Shown here one piece after another: positions 51,901-61,978 of a stretch of DNA of 64,000 bases (the first letter of the stretch is position 1; every line of letters begins with the position of its first letter). The notes beneath the pieces were generated by a model that worked only from the letters and a program-made list of their open reading frames with translations, did not search any database and was not told the origin of the DNA. This DNA is from Lutibacter sp. B2 (lineage in GTDB: Bacteria; Bacillota; Clostridia; Peptostreptococcales; Thermotaleaceae), in the NCBI GenBank assembly GCA_015686845.1, contig JADPRS010000020.1, forward strand, positions 1 through 64,000. The letters are read 5' to 3'. Both the position numbers and the translations under genes were made by a program.

Positions 51901-53088
51901 CTACTTAAGTGCCTCTTCTATTCTCTTTAATCCTTCACGAATATTATCAATAGATGTAGCATAAGAAAGTCTAACATAATTGTCTACCCCAAAGCCTGCT
52001 CCAGGTATTACAGCTACCTTAGCATGGTCTAATAAATACCCTGCAAAATCCATTGAATTATTGATTTTAATGCCTTTTAACTCTTTTCCAATTACTTCTG
52101 ATATATTAACCATTACATAAAATGCCCCTTCTGGCATTCTACAAGAAAGTTTATCTATAGAATTAATCTTTTCTACCATATAATTTCTTCTTTCCTTGAA
52201 TGCTTTTACCATCTCATTAATCGGCTCTTGATCCCCTTGTAATCCTGCAATACTGGCATATTGTGCAATGGTATTTGGATTTGAAGTAGCGTGACTCTGC
52301 ATATTCGTAATCATGCTTGCAATTTCTTTTTTAGCAGCTAAATATCCGATTCTCCATCCTGTCATAGCATAGGCTTTTGACATACCATTTATAACAATCG
52401 TCAGCTCTTTTATTTCTTCTCCAAAAGAAGCGATACTCACATGCTCTCCATCATATATTAATTTTTCATAAATCTCATCTGATATAACATAAATATTATT
52501 TTCCACTGCTAACTCAGCAATTTCTCTTAACTCATTTTCAGTATAAACTGTACCAGTAGGATTGTTCGGGCTGTTTAATATGATCGCTTTTGTATTTGAA
52601 TTAATGGCTTCTGATAAAGTTTTGATATCATATTTAAATCCATTACTTTCTGGTACTTCAACAAAAACTGGTTTTGCATCTGCTAATTTAACAATTTCTG
52701 GATAACTAACCCAATAAGGCAATGGTATAATCACTTCATCTCCTGGATTACAAATGGCTTGAAATGCATTGTATAGTGAATGCTTTGCACCATTTGAAAC
52801 TACAATATTTTCTGGTTTATACTCTAAATGATTGTCTTTTTTTAATTTATCACAAATTGCTTGTTTCAACTCCGGTAATCCTGCAGATGCTGTATATCCT
52901 GTAAGTCCTTTTTCTATTGTATCAATCGCTGCTTCTCTAATATGTACAGGCGTCTTAAAATCTGGCTCTCCTGCAGCAAAACTAATTACATCTATTCCAT
53001 CTGCTTTCATTTTCTTCGCTTTCGCTGTAATGGCTAATGTTACTGATGGAGCGATCCCCATATTTTTTTGAGATAATTCATTGTTCAT
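51901..53088 (-). CDS. aspC: Aspartate/tyrosine-type PLP aminotransferase
   Basis: The 395-residue fold-type I aminotransferase has NSPNNPTGTVY, the PLP-Lys block INGMSKAYAMTGWRIGYL (Lys in SKAYAM), and FAAGEPDFKTP near the N-terminus, as in the 1-gamma subgroup (AspC-like). It probably interconverts aspartate and oxaloacetate, or aromatic amino acids. The ATG at 53088 (MNNEL) has the SD GGAAGGAA; an upstream GTG is rejected. Monocistronic. Substrate is not decided by sequence alone. Confidence 0.9.
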   Translation of the reverse strand: MNNELSQKNMGIAPSVTLAITAKAKKMKADGIDVISFAAGEPDFKTPVHIREAAIDTIEKGLTGYTASAGLPELKQAICDKLKKDNHLEYKPENIVVSNGAKHSLYNAFQAICNPGDEVIIPLPYWVSYPEIVKLADAKPVFVEVPESNGFKYDIKTLSEAINSNTKAIILNSPNNPTGTVYTENELREIAELAVENNIYVISDEIYEKLIYDGEHVSIASFGEEIKELTIVINGMSKAYAMTGWRIGYLAAKKEIASMITNMQSHATSNPNTIAQYASIAGLQGDQEPINEMVKAFKERRNYMVEKINSIDKLSCRMPEGAFYVMVNISEVIGKELKGIKINNSMDFAGYLLDHAKVAVIPGAGFGVDNYVRLSYATSIDNIREGLKRIEEALK

Positions 53089-53195
53089 AGTATTCCTTCC
53101 TTCCACTCAATTATTTTTATTATAGATAAATCAAAATTCTACATTTTTTTCATGCCTTTACATAAATACTACACGACCTTTTAAATTCCTTCTTT

Positions 53196-54854
53196 TTATT
53201 CAAACTCTTCCCACGTTGTACGAAAACTTATTTTCCACAAAACAATGCTCAATAAAATGATTCCTACCCCATAGATGATCCTTCCATACACCATTGATCT
53301 TGCTATAAAATGAATTCCAGCTAATCCACCCGTTCCTATTAAATTAATACATGTACTTTTAAAAGTAATCAAGGATTGAAGATTTTGGATATCTTGAGAA
53401 AAAGGAAATCTTTTTTTAGCACATCTAAAGGATAATAACATGACCACAAACAGAGCTATGAGCATCAATCCTAAATCTACTAGAATCTTAACACCATACA
53501 ATCCCAGGCAAATAAAACTTATGATCATAAAAGAAGGCATATAATATTTGATCCAAAAACTTTTAACTGCACCTTTTAATGCACTATTTGGACTTTGTAT
53601 AGGTACTGTTTTATAAATCCATGATCCCTTATGACTTTCTCCTGCATACATCATTAATACCATATTCCCTAGAAAAAAAATAGTCACATACAAAAATAAA
53701 TATACTTTACTATTTCCAATCTGTTGGATTCCTTCAGACAAAGAAGCCTTTTCAAAAATATTTTGAAACATAAAAATGAAGGGAAATACGATGCCCATAA
53801 CGATGGTAGGATAAATCTTTAATTTTAATTTTCGCTCATTCCCTAACATTTTATAGGTAAATATAAAAAAAGCTCTTTCCTCTGAATCCTTACAAATAAT
53901 TTTCCCTATATTCTTAATAAAACCCTCAATACTTTTTCTTTCTTTTTTATTTTCTGATGCCTGCTCAAGCTTTACTAAATATTTTTCAAAATAAGGCATG
54001 ACACATTTACTATAAATGATCAATGTAACTATAGGAATAACAATACTTAATACACTTGCATATCTGTAAAAAGGGATTTGGCTTTTAGTAAAGATCAACT
54101 GAAAGGGAGATGCAAACCACGCAGTAGGTAACAAATACATCCATGATTTAGGTATAATCTCTCCCGCTAACCATTCACATTGACCAATCCTTCCAATCAA
54201 TTGATATCCTACTATAATTACAACCGTTACTATAATCTGAAAATAATTGATGAAATCCTTCAATTTTTCTCCATCAAATATTTTTAATATTAAAAAATAC
54301 AACAAAGTTGTAACAATAAGCATAAATCCTAAAAGTAGAATGAGAATCCCTACAAATACAATAAAAAATACAAATCCATTTTCAATCATTCCTACCAATA
54401 AAGCAGGTCCTGCAAGAGCCATTGTAATCATAAACAAATAAATGCAAATATGTATTGCTTTTGCTGCTCCAATGGTTTTAGCATCTATAGGTCTTGTTGC
54501 AAGTATATTTTTCTCATTTAAATCTAAAAGCACGGACGAAAAATCTGAAATCAATGTGCTCATAATCATAAACCCGATAAAACCTATAACCATATTCATT
54601 TTTAAAAAAAGACTCATAGAAGAAAACATCATCATTCCAATAACGATTCCTGTAATACCATAGTTTATAAGGGATTTTCTAAAATGGTTTTCTTCCTGCT
54701 TCTTCTTCTCTCTACCCACTACAGTAGGCACTCTTCTTTGATCCATTAATAGCTTGATCTGTACGATTTTTCTCATCTTCAGATAATCTATACCCATTTT
54801 TTCAAACAAGCCTTTACACCGATCTAGGATTTTTAATGATTTAAAATCTTTCAT
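53196..54854 (-). CDS. ABC exporter permease subunit
   Basis: The 552-residue protein is a multi-helix membrane subunit, probably with 12-14 helices, with long loops containing charged residues. It has no identifiable ATPase or catalytic motif. It overlaps the ATPase gene by 4 bp (ATGA), so the two form one exporter. The N-terminal part (KMRKIVQIKLLMDQRRVPT) is cytoplasmic. It resembles putative ABC-2 or YthQ-like permeases in Firmicutes. Substrate unknown. Confidence 0.8.
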   Translation of the reverse strand: MKDFKSLKILDRCKGLFEKMGIDYLKMRKIVQIKLLMDQRRVPTVVGREKKKQEENHFRKSLINYGITGIVIGMMMFSSMSLFLKMNMVIGFIGFMIMSTLISDFSSVLLDLNEKNILATRPIDAKTIGAAKAIHICIYLFMITMALAGPALLVGMIENGFVFFIVFVGILILLLGFMLIVTTLLYFLILKIFDGEKLKDFINYFQIIVTVVIIVGYQLIGRIGQCEWLAGEIIPKSWMYLLPTAWFASPFQLIFTKSQIPFYRYASVLSIVIPIVTLIIYSKCVMPYFEKYLVKLEQASENKKERKSIEGFIKNIGKIICKDSEERAFFIFTYKMLGNERKLKLKIYPTIVMGIVFPFIFMFQNIFEKASLSEGIQQIGNSKVYLFLYVTIFFLGNMVLMMYAGESHKGSWIYKTVPIQSPNSALKGAVKSFWIKYYMPSFMIISFICLGLYGVKILVDLGLMLIALFVVMLLSFRCAKKRFPFSQDIQNLQSLITFKSTCINLIGTGGLAGIHFIARSMVYGRIIYGVGIILLSIVLWKISFRTTWEEFE

Positions 54855-55639
54855 TCTTCGTCCTCCTCAATCAACGTAACAAACTCATCTGCAATCCCTC
54901 TATGCTCTTTAAATCCTGTAAGTTCATTAAAAATCTTTTCTAACGTTCCTTCCTTGTTCTTCTCTTTTAACTCTTCAAAGTTTCCATCTGCAACGATCTG
55001 TCCTTCATTGAGTAATAAAATACGATCACTAATCTTTTCTACAACCTCCATGATATGAGAAGAATAAAAGATGGTTTTACCTTGCTTCGCAAGTGCTGCC
55101 ATAATTTCTTTAAGGACAAGTACCGTATTCGCATCAAGACCACTTAGAGGTTCATCTAAAAATAAAATGTCTGGATTGTGAATCATACTAGCAATAATCA
55201 ATAACTTTTGTTTCATTCCTTTAGAATAAGTATTAATCCTTGTGTTATAATATGATTCGATCCCAAATAATTTCATCAGATGTTTTGATTTTCGTTCAAC
55301 GGCTTCATCCTTCATATCATACATCTGACCTAAGAAAGCAAGATATTCTGCTGCTGTTAGATTATCGTAAATTTCTCCATTTTCAGGCACATATCCGATT
55401 CTCTTTTTGTAGGTTATGGCATCTTTTCGAATATCTTGTCCGAAAATTTCTATTTGACCTTCGTATTCATTAATAATTCCAAGTAAAATTTTAACGGTAG
55501 TGCTCTTTCCTGCTCCATTTGAACCAATATATCCTATAATTTGACCCGGATAAACCAACAAATCTATTCCTTTTAATACTTCTTTTTTTTCATAGCTTTT
55601 TCTTAGATTTTGTATGTGAATTACAGGTTTTTTATCCAT
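54851..55639 (-). CDS. ABC exporter ATPase (CcmA/YxlF-like)
   Basis: The 262-residue ATPase has Walker A GSNGAGKSTT, signature YSKGMKQKL, Walker B ILFLDEPLSGLD and switch His in YSSHIMEV. It is of the ABC-2 exporter type that works with a separate membrane protein, here the gene overlapping it by 4 bp. The SD is AGGGGG. Substrate unknown; drug or peptide export is plausible. Confidence 0.93.
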   Translation of the reverse strand: MDKKPVIHIQNLRKSYEKKEVLKGIDLLVYPGQIIGYIGSNGAGKSTTVKILLGIINEYEGQIEIFGQDIRKDAITYKKRIGYVPENGEIYDNLTAAEYLAFLGQMYDMKDEAVERKSKHLMKLFGIESYYNTRINTYSKGMKQKLLIIASMIHNPDILFLDEPLSGLDANTVLVLKEIMAALAKQGKTIFYSSHIMEVVEKISDRILLLNEGQIVADGNFEELKEKNKEGTLEKIFNELTGFKEHRGIADEFVTLIEEDEE

Positions 55640-55918
55640 AATACCCCCTAATGATTAAATCATTTATGTAATAACTAATTTTTACATCTATCTCTAAGAA
55701 TATTATACTTCACCATGTAAATAAATCAATTTTTTATATTTATTTTTAAATGCCTTCTCTGTCGTATAGTTGTAATTGTAGTTGTTATATAATATAATAT
55801 TTTTTGAAAATAAGCTTAGTAATGTATATTTGAACATCATTTAAATATACTACAATATAACTAAGATTAAATTAGTATTTACTATTATTAGTAATCTATA
55901 TTGGAAGGAGTTATGCGA

Positions 55919-56788
55919 ATGGATTCGATTTGGACATATATAAGTGGAAATAATTTAGTAATAAAGACTTTTTGGACTTTTTTAGCGCTTATGGTTATTA
56001 TGTTAATTATTAGAGTTATGAATCGTATCCTTTATGCTACTATTAATGATCATACTACATATTATTTAGTTAGAAAAAGAGTTTATTATTTTTTTAGTTC
56101 TCTTTTTGTTATTTTTTGTATATTTATTTGGTCCAATTCCATAACTAGTTTAACGACTTATTTAGGTCTTGTATCAGCTGGTATTGCGATTGCTTTAAAA
56201 AGTCTATTTTCAAATATTGCAGCATGGGTATTTATCATTATTAGAAAACCATTTAAAGTAAGCGATCGGATAAGTATAAATAATCAAAAAGGCGATGTTA
56301 TTGATATACGCATGTTTCAATTTAGTTTAATGGAGGTATCCTCCTTTGAAAATGGTGAGCAGAGTACAGGGCGTATTGTTATTATTCCAAACCATTACAT
56401 TTTTTCACATGCGTTAATTAACTATAATAAAGGATTTAAATATCTTTGGAATGAAATAAAGGTACTTATTACTTTTGAAAGTGATTGGGAAAAGGCTAAG
56501 AAAATTTTAATGGATATAAGTAATAGGCATTCTTTACACTTATCTGATGAAGCCTCTAAAATGGTAGATAAAGCAAAAAAAAGTTATATGATTCATTATA
56601 ATAACCTTACTCCAATTGTATATACAGATGTTAAAGACAGTGGTGTACAATTAACCATAAGGTACCTGTGTCTACCACGTCAAATGCGTAATACTGTAAA
56701 TGATATATGGGAAGATATTCTTCGTATCTTTGGGGATGAAGGGGATATCCATTTAGCCTATTCAACCATAAGAGTTACTCGTGATTAG
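55919..56788 (+). CDS. MscS-family mechanosensitive channel
   Basis: The 289-residue protein has three or four hydrophobic helices, a pore-lining helix region (TTYLGLVSAGIAIALKSLFSNIAAWVFI), and the beta domain (RKPFKVSDRISINNQKGDVIDI). It opens with membrane tension to release solutes in osmotic downshock. Loop residues differ from E. coli MscS, so it is a paralogue class. The ATG at 55919 (MDSIW) has the SD GGAAGGAG; two earlier starts lie within or next to the SD. Confidence 0.92.
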   Translation: MDSIWTYISGNNLVIKTFWTFLALMVIMLIIRVMNRILYATINDHTTYYLVRKRVYYFFSSLFVIFCIFIWSNSITSLTTYLGLVSAGIAIALKSLFSNIAAWVFIIIRKPFKVSDRISINNQKGDVIDIRMFQFSLMEVSSFENGEQSTGRIVIIPNHYIFSHALINYNKGFKYLWNEIKVLITFESDWEKAKKILMDISNRHSLHLSDEASKMVDKAKKSYMIHYNNLTPIVYTDVKDSGVQLTIRYLCLPRQMRNTVNDIWEDILRIFGDEGDIHLAYSTIRVTRD

Positions 56789-56800
56789 AAATTGTACTTA

Positions 56801-58006
56801 TTAAAAACCTTTTAAATTTTTCAATCCAATGCAAATAGACGGTTTTATTTGAATTTCTAAATGTTTATCTATTAAACCGTCTAAACAAAGTATTATCGAT
56901 TCTGTTTTGATTTCTTCACCATTTTCATCTTCATACACTTCTACTCTATATTCAATATTATCTACTAAAGTCTGATTGATCCCAATTAAATCTCGACCTT
57001 CCTTGAACCAACTTAAAGAAAATAAATTATGATCATCATAGTCCAATATTAATTTATTGGATAAATCAATTGTATTCCACTTAGTTATATGTGTTGTATC
57101 AACGACTAAATTCTTTTCATTCTCCTCTAATAAATAATGATAAAAACCATCTTCGTCTATTTCACATTTCTTTTTAAATAGCTTTGCAAAAAACTCATTT
57201 AAGTTGCCTACTACTCTTATTTCAAAATCTCTCATGGTTTCAAGTTTTCCTTGATATTCAACTTTTCCACTTTCAATTAACTTTCTAACCCTATAATCAA
57301 TATAAGTATCACCAACAAGCTGATTTGATTTGCCCATGGTTTTTCCAATAATTCTCGCTACTTTGGTAAAATTAAAAGTACAGTTCGATACTATGTCATG
57401 ATCATAATAACTTTCATCTACTCCAATTATTTCATTATTTTTTAAAATTCTTAAATTTTCTTTGGATGTTCTAAGAACCTCCCAATCATTGATTAAATGG
57501 TTATATTTTTCTTTTTCTATTTTTTTCATTTTTAAAATCAGATGATCTATTTCTTCAGGTGCACACTCCCCAAAAGCTCTTGGTTTATATCTGTTTCCAT
57601 TATAACTCGCTACATAAGAATCAGAAACATTCACCTCATATAATTCTCTATTTCTTAATAATCCACTTAAATATCTAAGTCCTACTTGATCAGCAGTATT
57701 TTCTCCATACCATATTACAATTTTTAAATCTTGCCCCATATTTTTGATCATTTCGTACGTATACATGAATTCTTTCTCAATATTTTCAAAATAATCATCT
57801 ATAAAAACTTCTTTGAACATTTGTTCAAACCATTTGATCCTTTTTTGAAAGCCTTTTTTTGTATCTATTTCATATAGGGGTCCTGTGGCATGGTCTTCTC
57901 TAAAATTTATTATTTTACCCTTACATTCATGTTGATTATTTTCAAAAAAGTATTTTAATGTTCCTGCAGCCGAATCCCCAAAAACAATATGTACAAATTT
58001 ACCCAT
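56801..58006 (-). CDS. DUF1835 domain protein
   Basis: The 401-residue protein begins with the DUF1835 signature (VHIVFGDSAAGTLKYFF; REDHATGPLYEI), followed by a helical region (IWYGENTADQVGLRYL) and a C-terminal DUF3658-like segment (DYRVRKLIESGKVEYQGKL). These are common in Firmicutes, with no known activity; HTH features near 230-275 suggest nucleic acid contact, but this is weak. The SD is AAAGGAG. It is convergent with the MscS gene. Confidence 0.85.
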   Translation of the reverse strand: MGKFVHIVFGDSAAGTLKYFFENNQHECKGKIINFREDHATGPLYEIDTKKGFQKRIKWFEQMFKEVFIDDYFENIEKEFMYTYEMIKNMGQDLKIVIWYGENTADQVGLRYLSGLLRNRELYEVNVSDSYVASYNGNRYKPRAFGECAPEEIDHLILKMKKIEKEKYNHLINDWEVLRTSKENLRILKNNEIIGVDESYYDHDIVSNCTFNFTKVARIIGKTMGKSNQLVGDTYIDYRVRKLIESGKVEYQGKLETMRDFEIRVVGNLNEFFAKLFKKKCEIDEDGFYHYLLEENEKNLVVDTTHITKWNTIDLSNKLILDYDDHNLFSLSWFKEGRDLIGINQTLVDNIEYRVEVYEDENGEEIKTESIILCLDGLIDKHLEIQIKPSICIGLKNLKGF

Positions 58007-58082
58007 TACTCATTTCTCCTTTCAAATTCAATAATTTTTTTACACGATCTTTGATTCATTCTACATAATTATCAATATATAA

Positions 58083-58556
58083 TCATTGTCTTTCAAGATT
58101 TATTAGTTTTTCTTTGATGGGAAGTCCATGAGCAAAACCTGTGAGTTTTCCATTTCCTCCTATTACCCTATGACAAGGTATGATCAGTGGTATAGGGTTC
58201 TTACTATTGGCCATACCAACTGCCCTAGAAGCTTTTTCATTCCCAATATTAGTTGCTATTTTCTTATATGTGTAAACCTCACCATAGGGGATTTTAGATA
58301 GCTCGTTCCAGACTTTTTTCTGATAATCTGTCCCATTTGGATTAAGTTTAATATTGAACACTTTTCTTTCTCCTCTAAAATATTCTTCTATCTCTTTGAT
58401 GGATTGTACAAAAAATTCATCTTTTAAGATCCATTCATGAGATATTTCAAAAATCCTTTTGCCTTCCCCTGTATTTAAATGTAGATTCGTTAGTCCCTGT
58501 TCATCCCCCACCAATATAATTTCACAAAATGGAGTGTTAAATCTTGTATAATACAT
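58083..58556 (-). CDS. ogt: Methylated-DNA-protein-cysteine methyltransferase
   Basis: The 157-residue protein removes methyl groups from O6-methylguanine, using the Cys of the active-site PCHRV motif (LIIPCHRVIGGNGKLTGFA). An Arg-containing winged-helix (SKIPYGEVYTYKKIA) binds DNA. It acts once per molecule. Length fits Ogt. The SD is AAAAGGAG. It may be cotranscribed with the DUF1835 gene downstream (76 bp gap). Confidence 0.95.
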   Translation of the reverse strand: MYYTRFNTPFCEIILVGDEQGLTNLHLNTGEGKRIFEISHEWILKDEFFVQSIKEIEEYFRGERKVFNIKLNPNGTDYQKKVWNELSKIPYGEVYTYKKIATNIGNEKASRAVGMANSKNPIPLIIPCHRVIGGNGKLTGFAHGLPIKEKLINLERQ

Positions 58557-58617
58557 TATCTATTCTCCTTTTTACTTTTATAATTCCATAACCCCTGTAT
58601 GGTCGCCACTTTTCCAT

Positions 58618-59391
58618 TTAAGTATGCAAAATATCATTATCATCAAATGCTTTATGAGCTGTAAATAATATGGATAATATTGTACTAAAATATCGTGCAA
58701 TCAAAATGGCTATCATAATAGCGATCTGATATTTTATTGCAGTTAATGGGACTGCTCCCCCTAAAATCTGCCCTGTCATCATTCCTGGTAAAGATACTAA
58801 TCCTATAGTTTCTATAGAGGCTATTGTGGGATTTATAGAAGCTAAAATAGAACTTTTAAAATAAGGGATTAATGCTTCTATTTTATTTCCACTTAAACTT
58901 AAAGAATAAAGATACGCTTTTTCATTTTCTCTTATTCCTTTATAAAAACTATTTATACATATTATATTACCGCTAAGACTATTTCCTAATAGCATTCCCC
59001 CAATAGGAATCATATACTGAGCACTAAATAACTCATCCAATCTTGTAACAAAAGTATTAAAAAACAATAATACAACTACATTAGGAATTATAAAAGCAAA
59101 AAATAATGGAATAATAAATTTTTTTATTGAAAGATTGGCGGATTTCGCTGCTGAAAAACTAGCAACGATTATCATAAATACCAAATAACAAGCGTTTACA
59201 TAGGGATTGTTAAGATTAAAAATATATTGAAGAAATATTCCAACTAAACTAAGTTGTATCCCCATTCTTCCTATGGCATACAACATCTTCTTATTTATAC
59301 CCATATGAAGTTTATAATTTATAATCATTATTGGTACTATTAAAAAAAGTAAATTCAATATGGATAAATAAGAGATTTCTTCTCCTTTCAT
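58618..59391 (-). CDS. FetB-like ABC permease (UPF0014)
   Basis: The 257-residue protein has seven or so helices, with YMIPIGGMLLGNSLSG and IASIETIGLVSLPGMMTGQILGGA as family blocks of UPF0014 (FetB/YbbM). In E. coli FetAB exports iron under oxidative stress. It lies 4 bp from the ATPase gene. The SD is GAGGAG. Iron efflux is the family inference. Confidence 0.88.
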   Translation of the reverse strand: MKGEEISYLSILNLLFLIVPIMIINYKLHMGINKKMLYAIGRMGIQLSLVGIFLQYIFNLNNPYVNACYLVFMIIVASFSAAKSANLSIKKFIIPLFFAFIIPNVVVLLFFNTFVTRLDELFSAQYMIPIGGMLLGNSLSGNIICINSFYKGIRENEKAYLYSLSLSGNKIEALIPYFKSSILASINPTIASIETIGLVSLPGMMTGQILGGAVPLTAIKYQIAIMIAILIARYFSTILSILFTAHKAFDDNDILHT

Positions 59392-59395
59392 ATTT

Positions 59396-60016
59396 TTACC
59401 ACTCCTCTATTCTAATAAGATCATTTTTGCTCCAAATCTTATCATGGGAAATGATTAAGATGGTTTTATTCTGTTTTAAGACATAATCTACAACTCTTTC
59501 TTTCATATCTTTGTCCAATCCAGAAGTAATTTCATCTAAAAGCCATACATCTCTATCCAAAAGTATACATATAATCAAACCCAATCGCTGTCTTTCTCCC
59601 CCTGAAAGTTGCTTTACTTCCTTATCAATAATATCTGTTGAAAGGTTAAAATACGCAATCAGATCTATCACTTTCTGTTTTGTAACTTTTATATGCCTAT
59701 TATGCTTATACGAAAAAATCTCCATCATTGAATCCCAAACCTTTTGATTCCTTAAGTCCACATCTTGACTTACGTATCCTATATTTAATCGAAAATATTT
59801 TAAAGTATCTTTTTCTAATTGCTTTCCATTAAATATGATATCTCCATGATCCACTTTTTGAAAACCTAAAAGTAATTTAAATAATGTTGATTTGCCTTTC
59901 CCTGAAGGAGCACTTAAAAGTACTTTTTCTCCTTTCATAACATTCATATTAAAATTTTCAAATATTACATGATCCTTAAATCTTACGTTAATCTCTTTAA
60001 ATTGAATCAATCCCAT
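59396..60016 (-). CDS. FetA-like ABC ATPase
   Basis: The 206-residue, short ABC ATPase has Walker A SAPSGKGKST, signature QLSGGERQRLG and Walker B DVWLLDEITSGLD. It belongs with the adjacent FetB-like permease. The start is ATG 60016, next to the SD AAAGGGTG; TTG at 60010 is also possible. The gene begins 28 bp after the MATE stop codon and could be co-transcribed with it. Confidence 0.88.
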   Translation of the reverse strand: MGLIQFKEINVRFKDHVIFENFNMNVMKGEKVLLSAPSGKGKSTLFKLLLGFQKVDHGDIIFNGKQLEKDTLKYFRLNIGYVSQDVDLRNQKVWDSMMEIFSYKHNRHIKVTKQKVIDLIAYFNLSTDIIDKEVKQLSGGERQRLGLIICILLDRDVWLLDEITSGLDKDMKERVVDYVLKQNKTILIISHDKIWSKNDLIRIEEW

Positions 60017-60044
60017 CACCCTTTTCCTTTACTATATACGATCA

Positions 60045-61418
60045 TTAATATGACTTAAGATGAAGAGATTTTTTCATCCTCCTCATTAAAATAGTGAACC
60101 ACCCTACTAGTATTATACCTTTAACAATACTGCTTATACTAATAGCCCACCATACACCCTCTAACCCTAGTAAATTACTTGAAGAAAGAATCATTGCTGC
60201 AGGTACACGAAGTCCTGTAAAGAGAATACTAACGATCGATGGAGGAATTGTTTTTCCTAATCCATTAAATGCACCTGAAGTAGTAATCTCAAGGCACATA
60301 AAAAGTTGAGATAAGCCTAAAATTCTTAAATATACCACACCATACTTTATTGCTTCTTTTTCAGGAATAAAAATCGAAAAAATGGGTTTTGCTCCAAATA
60401 CCAATAGGGCCGTTGCACCTATCCCAATAACACTTACAATACCTAGTGAAATAAAATACCCTTTATAAATTCGGTCCCATTTCTTTGCCCCATAATTTTG
60501 ACCTACAAATGTACCAATAGCAGTAGAAAATCCATTTGCTGTCATCCATGAAATGGCTTCTATCTGAGAACCTACCTTTTGCACTGCTATGGGTATTGGA
60601 CCCCATTGTGCAATAATTCTTGCAATAAACATGGCAAAAATTGAAAACAAACCACTATTGAAGGCTACAGGTAATCCTAGCTTCATAATAGATTTTATCT
60701 TTTTCATATCAGGTAATTGAAACAAATCAAATCCTTCAAATAACACCATTTTTCTTTTAACACTAACTATAAAAATGAGTGTAACAATTAATTGTGCCCC
60801 AACGGTAGCAATAGCAGCACCTTTTACTCCTAACGCAGGAAAAGGCCCCATCCCAAAAATCAATACAGGATCAAAAATCATATTAACAACTAATCCTACT
60901 GTATTAATCATAAATGGTGTTTTACTATTTCCATACCCATTATAAATGGCTGTAAATATTGGATTAATAAAATAAAAATTCATGCCAATACTTACAATAA
61001 CTAAATATGATATAGCCATATTTATTACTTCACTATTTCCCAAATTGAAAAACCCTATTAACTGTTTTCGAAATAATATAAGCAATATTCCATATACCAA
61101 TGCTAAGAAAATATTTAATTGAATAGCATGTCGAGCATAGCTTTTTGCAGAATCTATATCCTTTTTTCCAACAGATTGAGATATAAATATTTCTGCTCCT
61201 ATTTTGGGTATTAAAATAAAAGCCATTGCTAACCATGTAAAAAATCCTGCTGTTCCAACAGCAGCAACTGCTTTACTACCGATCCTTCCAATCCAAATCA
61301 TATCGATCATATTATAAGCCATTTGCACAAAAGATGTTCCCATAATAGGAAGTGCCAGTATTATTAATTTCTTAAAAATATTTCCTTCTGTTAATTTATT
61401 ATTTTCAATCATAATCAT
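60045..61418 (-). CDS. MATE-family multidrug/sodium antiporter
   Basis: The 457-residue protein has 12 helices of the MATE family (LALPIMGTSFVQMAYNMIDMIWIGRIGS; VNMIFDPVLIFGMGPFPALGVKGAAIAT; NGFSTAIGTFVGQNYGA). It exports cationic drugs or toxic compounds with Na+ or H+. The ATG at 61418 has the SD AAAGGAG; an upstream in-frame start runs back 23 codons without an SD. Confidence 0.93.
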   Translation of the reverse strand: MIMIENNKLTEGNIFKKLIILALPIMGTSFVQMAYNMIDMIWIGRIGSKAVAAVGTAGFFTWLAMAFILIPKIGAEIFISQSVGKKDIDSAKSYARHAIQLNIFLALVYGILLILFRKQLIGFFNLGNSEVINMAISYLVIVSIGMNFYFINPIFTAIYNGYGNSKTPFMINTVGLVVNMIFDPVLIFGMGPFPALGVKGAAIATVGAQLIVTLIFIVSVKRKMVLFEGFDLFQLPDMKKIKSIMKLGLPVAFNSGLFSIFAMFIARIIAQWGPIPIAVQKVGSQIEAISWMTANGFSTAIGTFVGQNYGAKKWDRIYKGYFISLGIVSVIGIGATALLVFGAKPIFSIFIPEKEAIKYGVVYLRILGLSQLFMCLEITTSGAFNGLGKTIPPSIVSILFTGLRVPAAMILSSSNLLGLEGVWWAISISSIVKGIILVGWFTILMRRMKKSLHLKSY

Positions 61419-61558
61419 TAAATCTCCTTTTAAGTAACTATCCATATTTAACAATTGAATAATATCAGAAAACACCTTACACAGCAAATATTTTTCTTGA
61501 AAATAAAAATCACTCTTTTCATCTTAAATGATCATGGGTTAAAAGTTTTAAGGTGCTT

Positions 61559-61957
61559 TTACACGTAATCCATACTCCCCTCATTACCATAATCTATATC
61601 TAAAGTGTTGAGACCAAATTCGCAAGGTACAAATCGTTTGACACCAGCTCTCTGGGCTGCTTCTAGAATTTTAGTTTCAACAATATCTACATTAGGTTGA
61701 ATTGTTACGACAACCACATCTATTCCCTCTAATATCTCCGTCAAATTTTCAACGTCATCGTATGCACCACAGAATTCTAATTCTGCACCTTGCGCTTTCA
61801 AAGCATTTAATTTATCCTTGTTTCCATCATGTCTTTTTCTTGAAACTACTAGAACTTCAGCCCCAAGTTTAAGTAGTTCCTCCGTCAACGGATATCCCAA
61901 TTGACCAGTACCACCGATCACTGCCACACGTAAATCTAAATTAAAATTATTATTCAT
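61559..61957 (-). pseudogene. NmrA-like protein, C-terminally truncated
   Basis: The 132 residues start with the Rossmann motif IGGTGQLGYPLTEELLKLG and continue with VVSRKRH, VVTIQPN and KRFVPCEFG, typical of NmrA/isoflavone-reductase-like NAD(P)-binding proteins, which are usually about 290-310 residues. The frame stops after GSMDYV, just where the C-terminal domain should begin, and no continuation was found in any frame before the MATE gene. So it is a deletion remnant or a truncated gene. The SD GAGAGGG is present. It sits 21 bp after the NhaC antiporter gene and may be expressed with it. Confidence 0.7.
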
Positions 61958-61978
61958 ATTTAATGACCCTCTCTTTAT

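Noticed and set aside
53089-53195. T-box or other amino-acid riboswitch upstream or downstream of the aminotransferase
   Set aside because: No T-box sequence (such as GGGTGG-type core), specifier loop or aptamer landmark is present.
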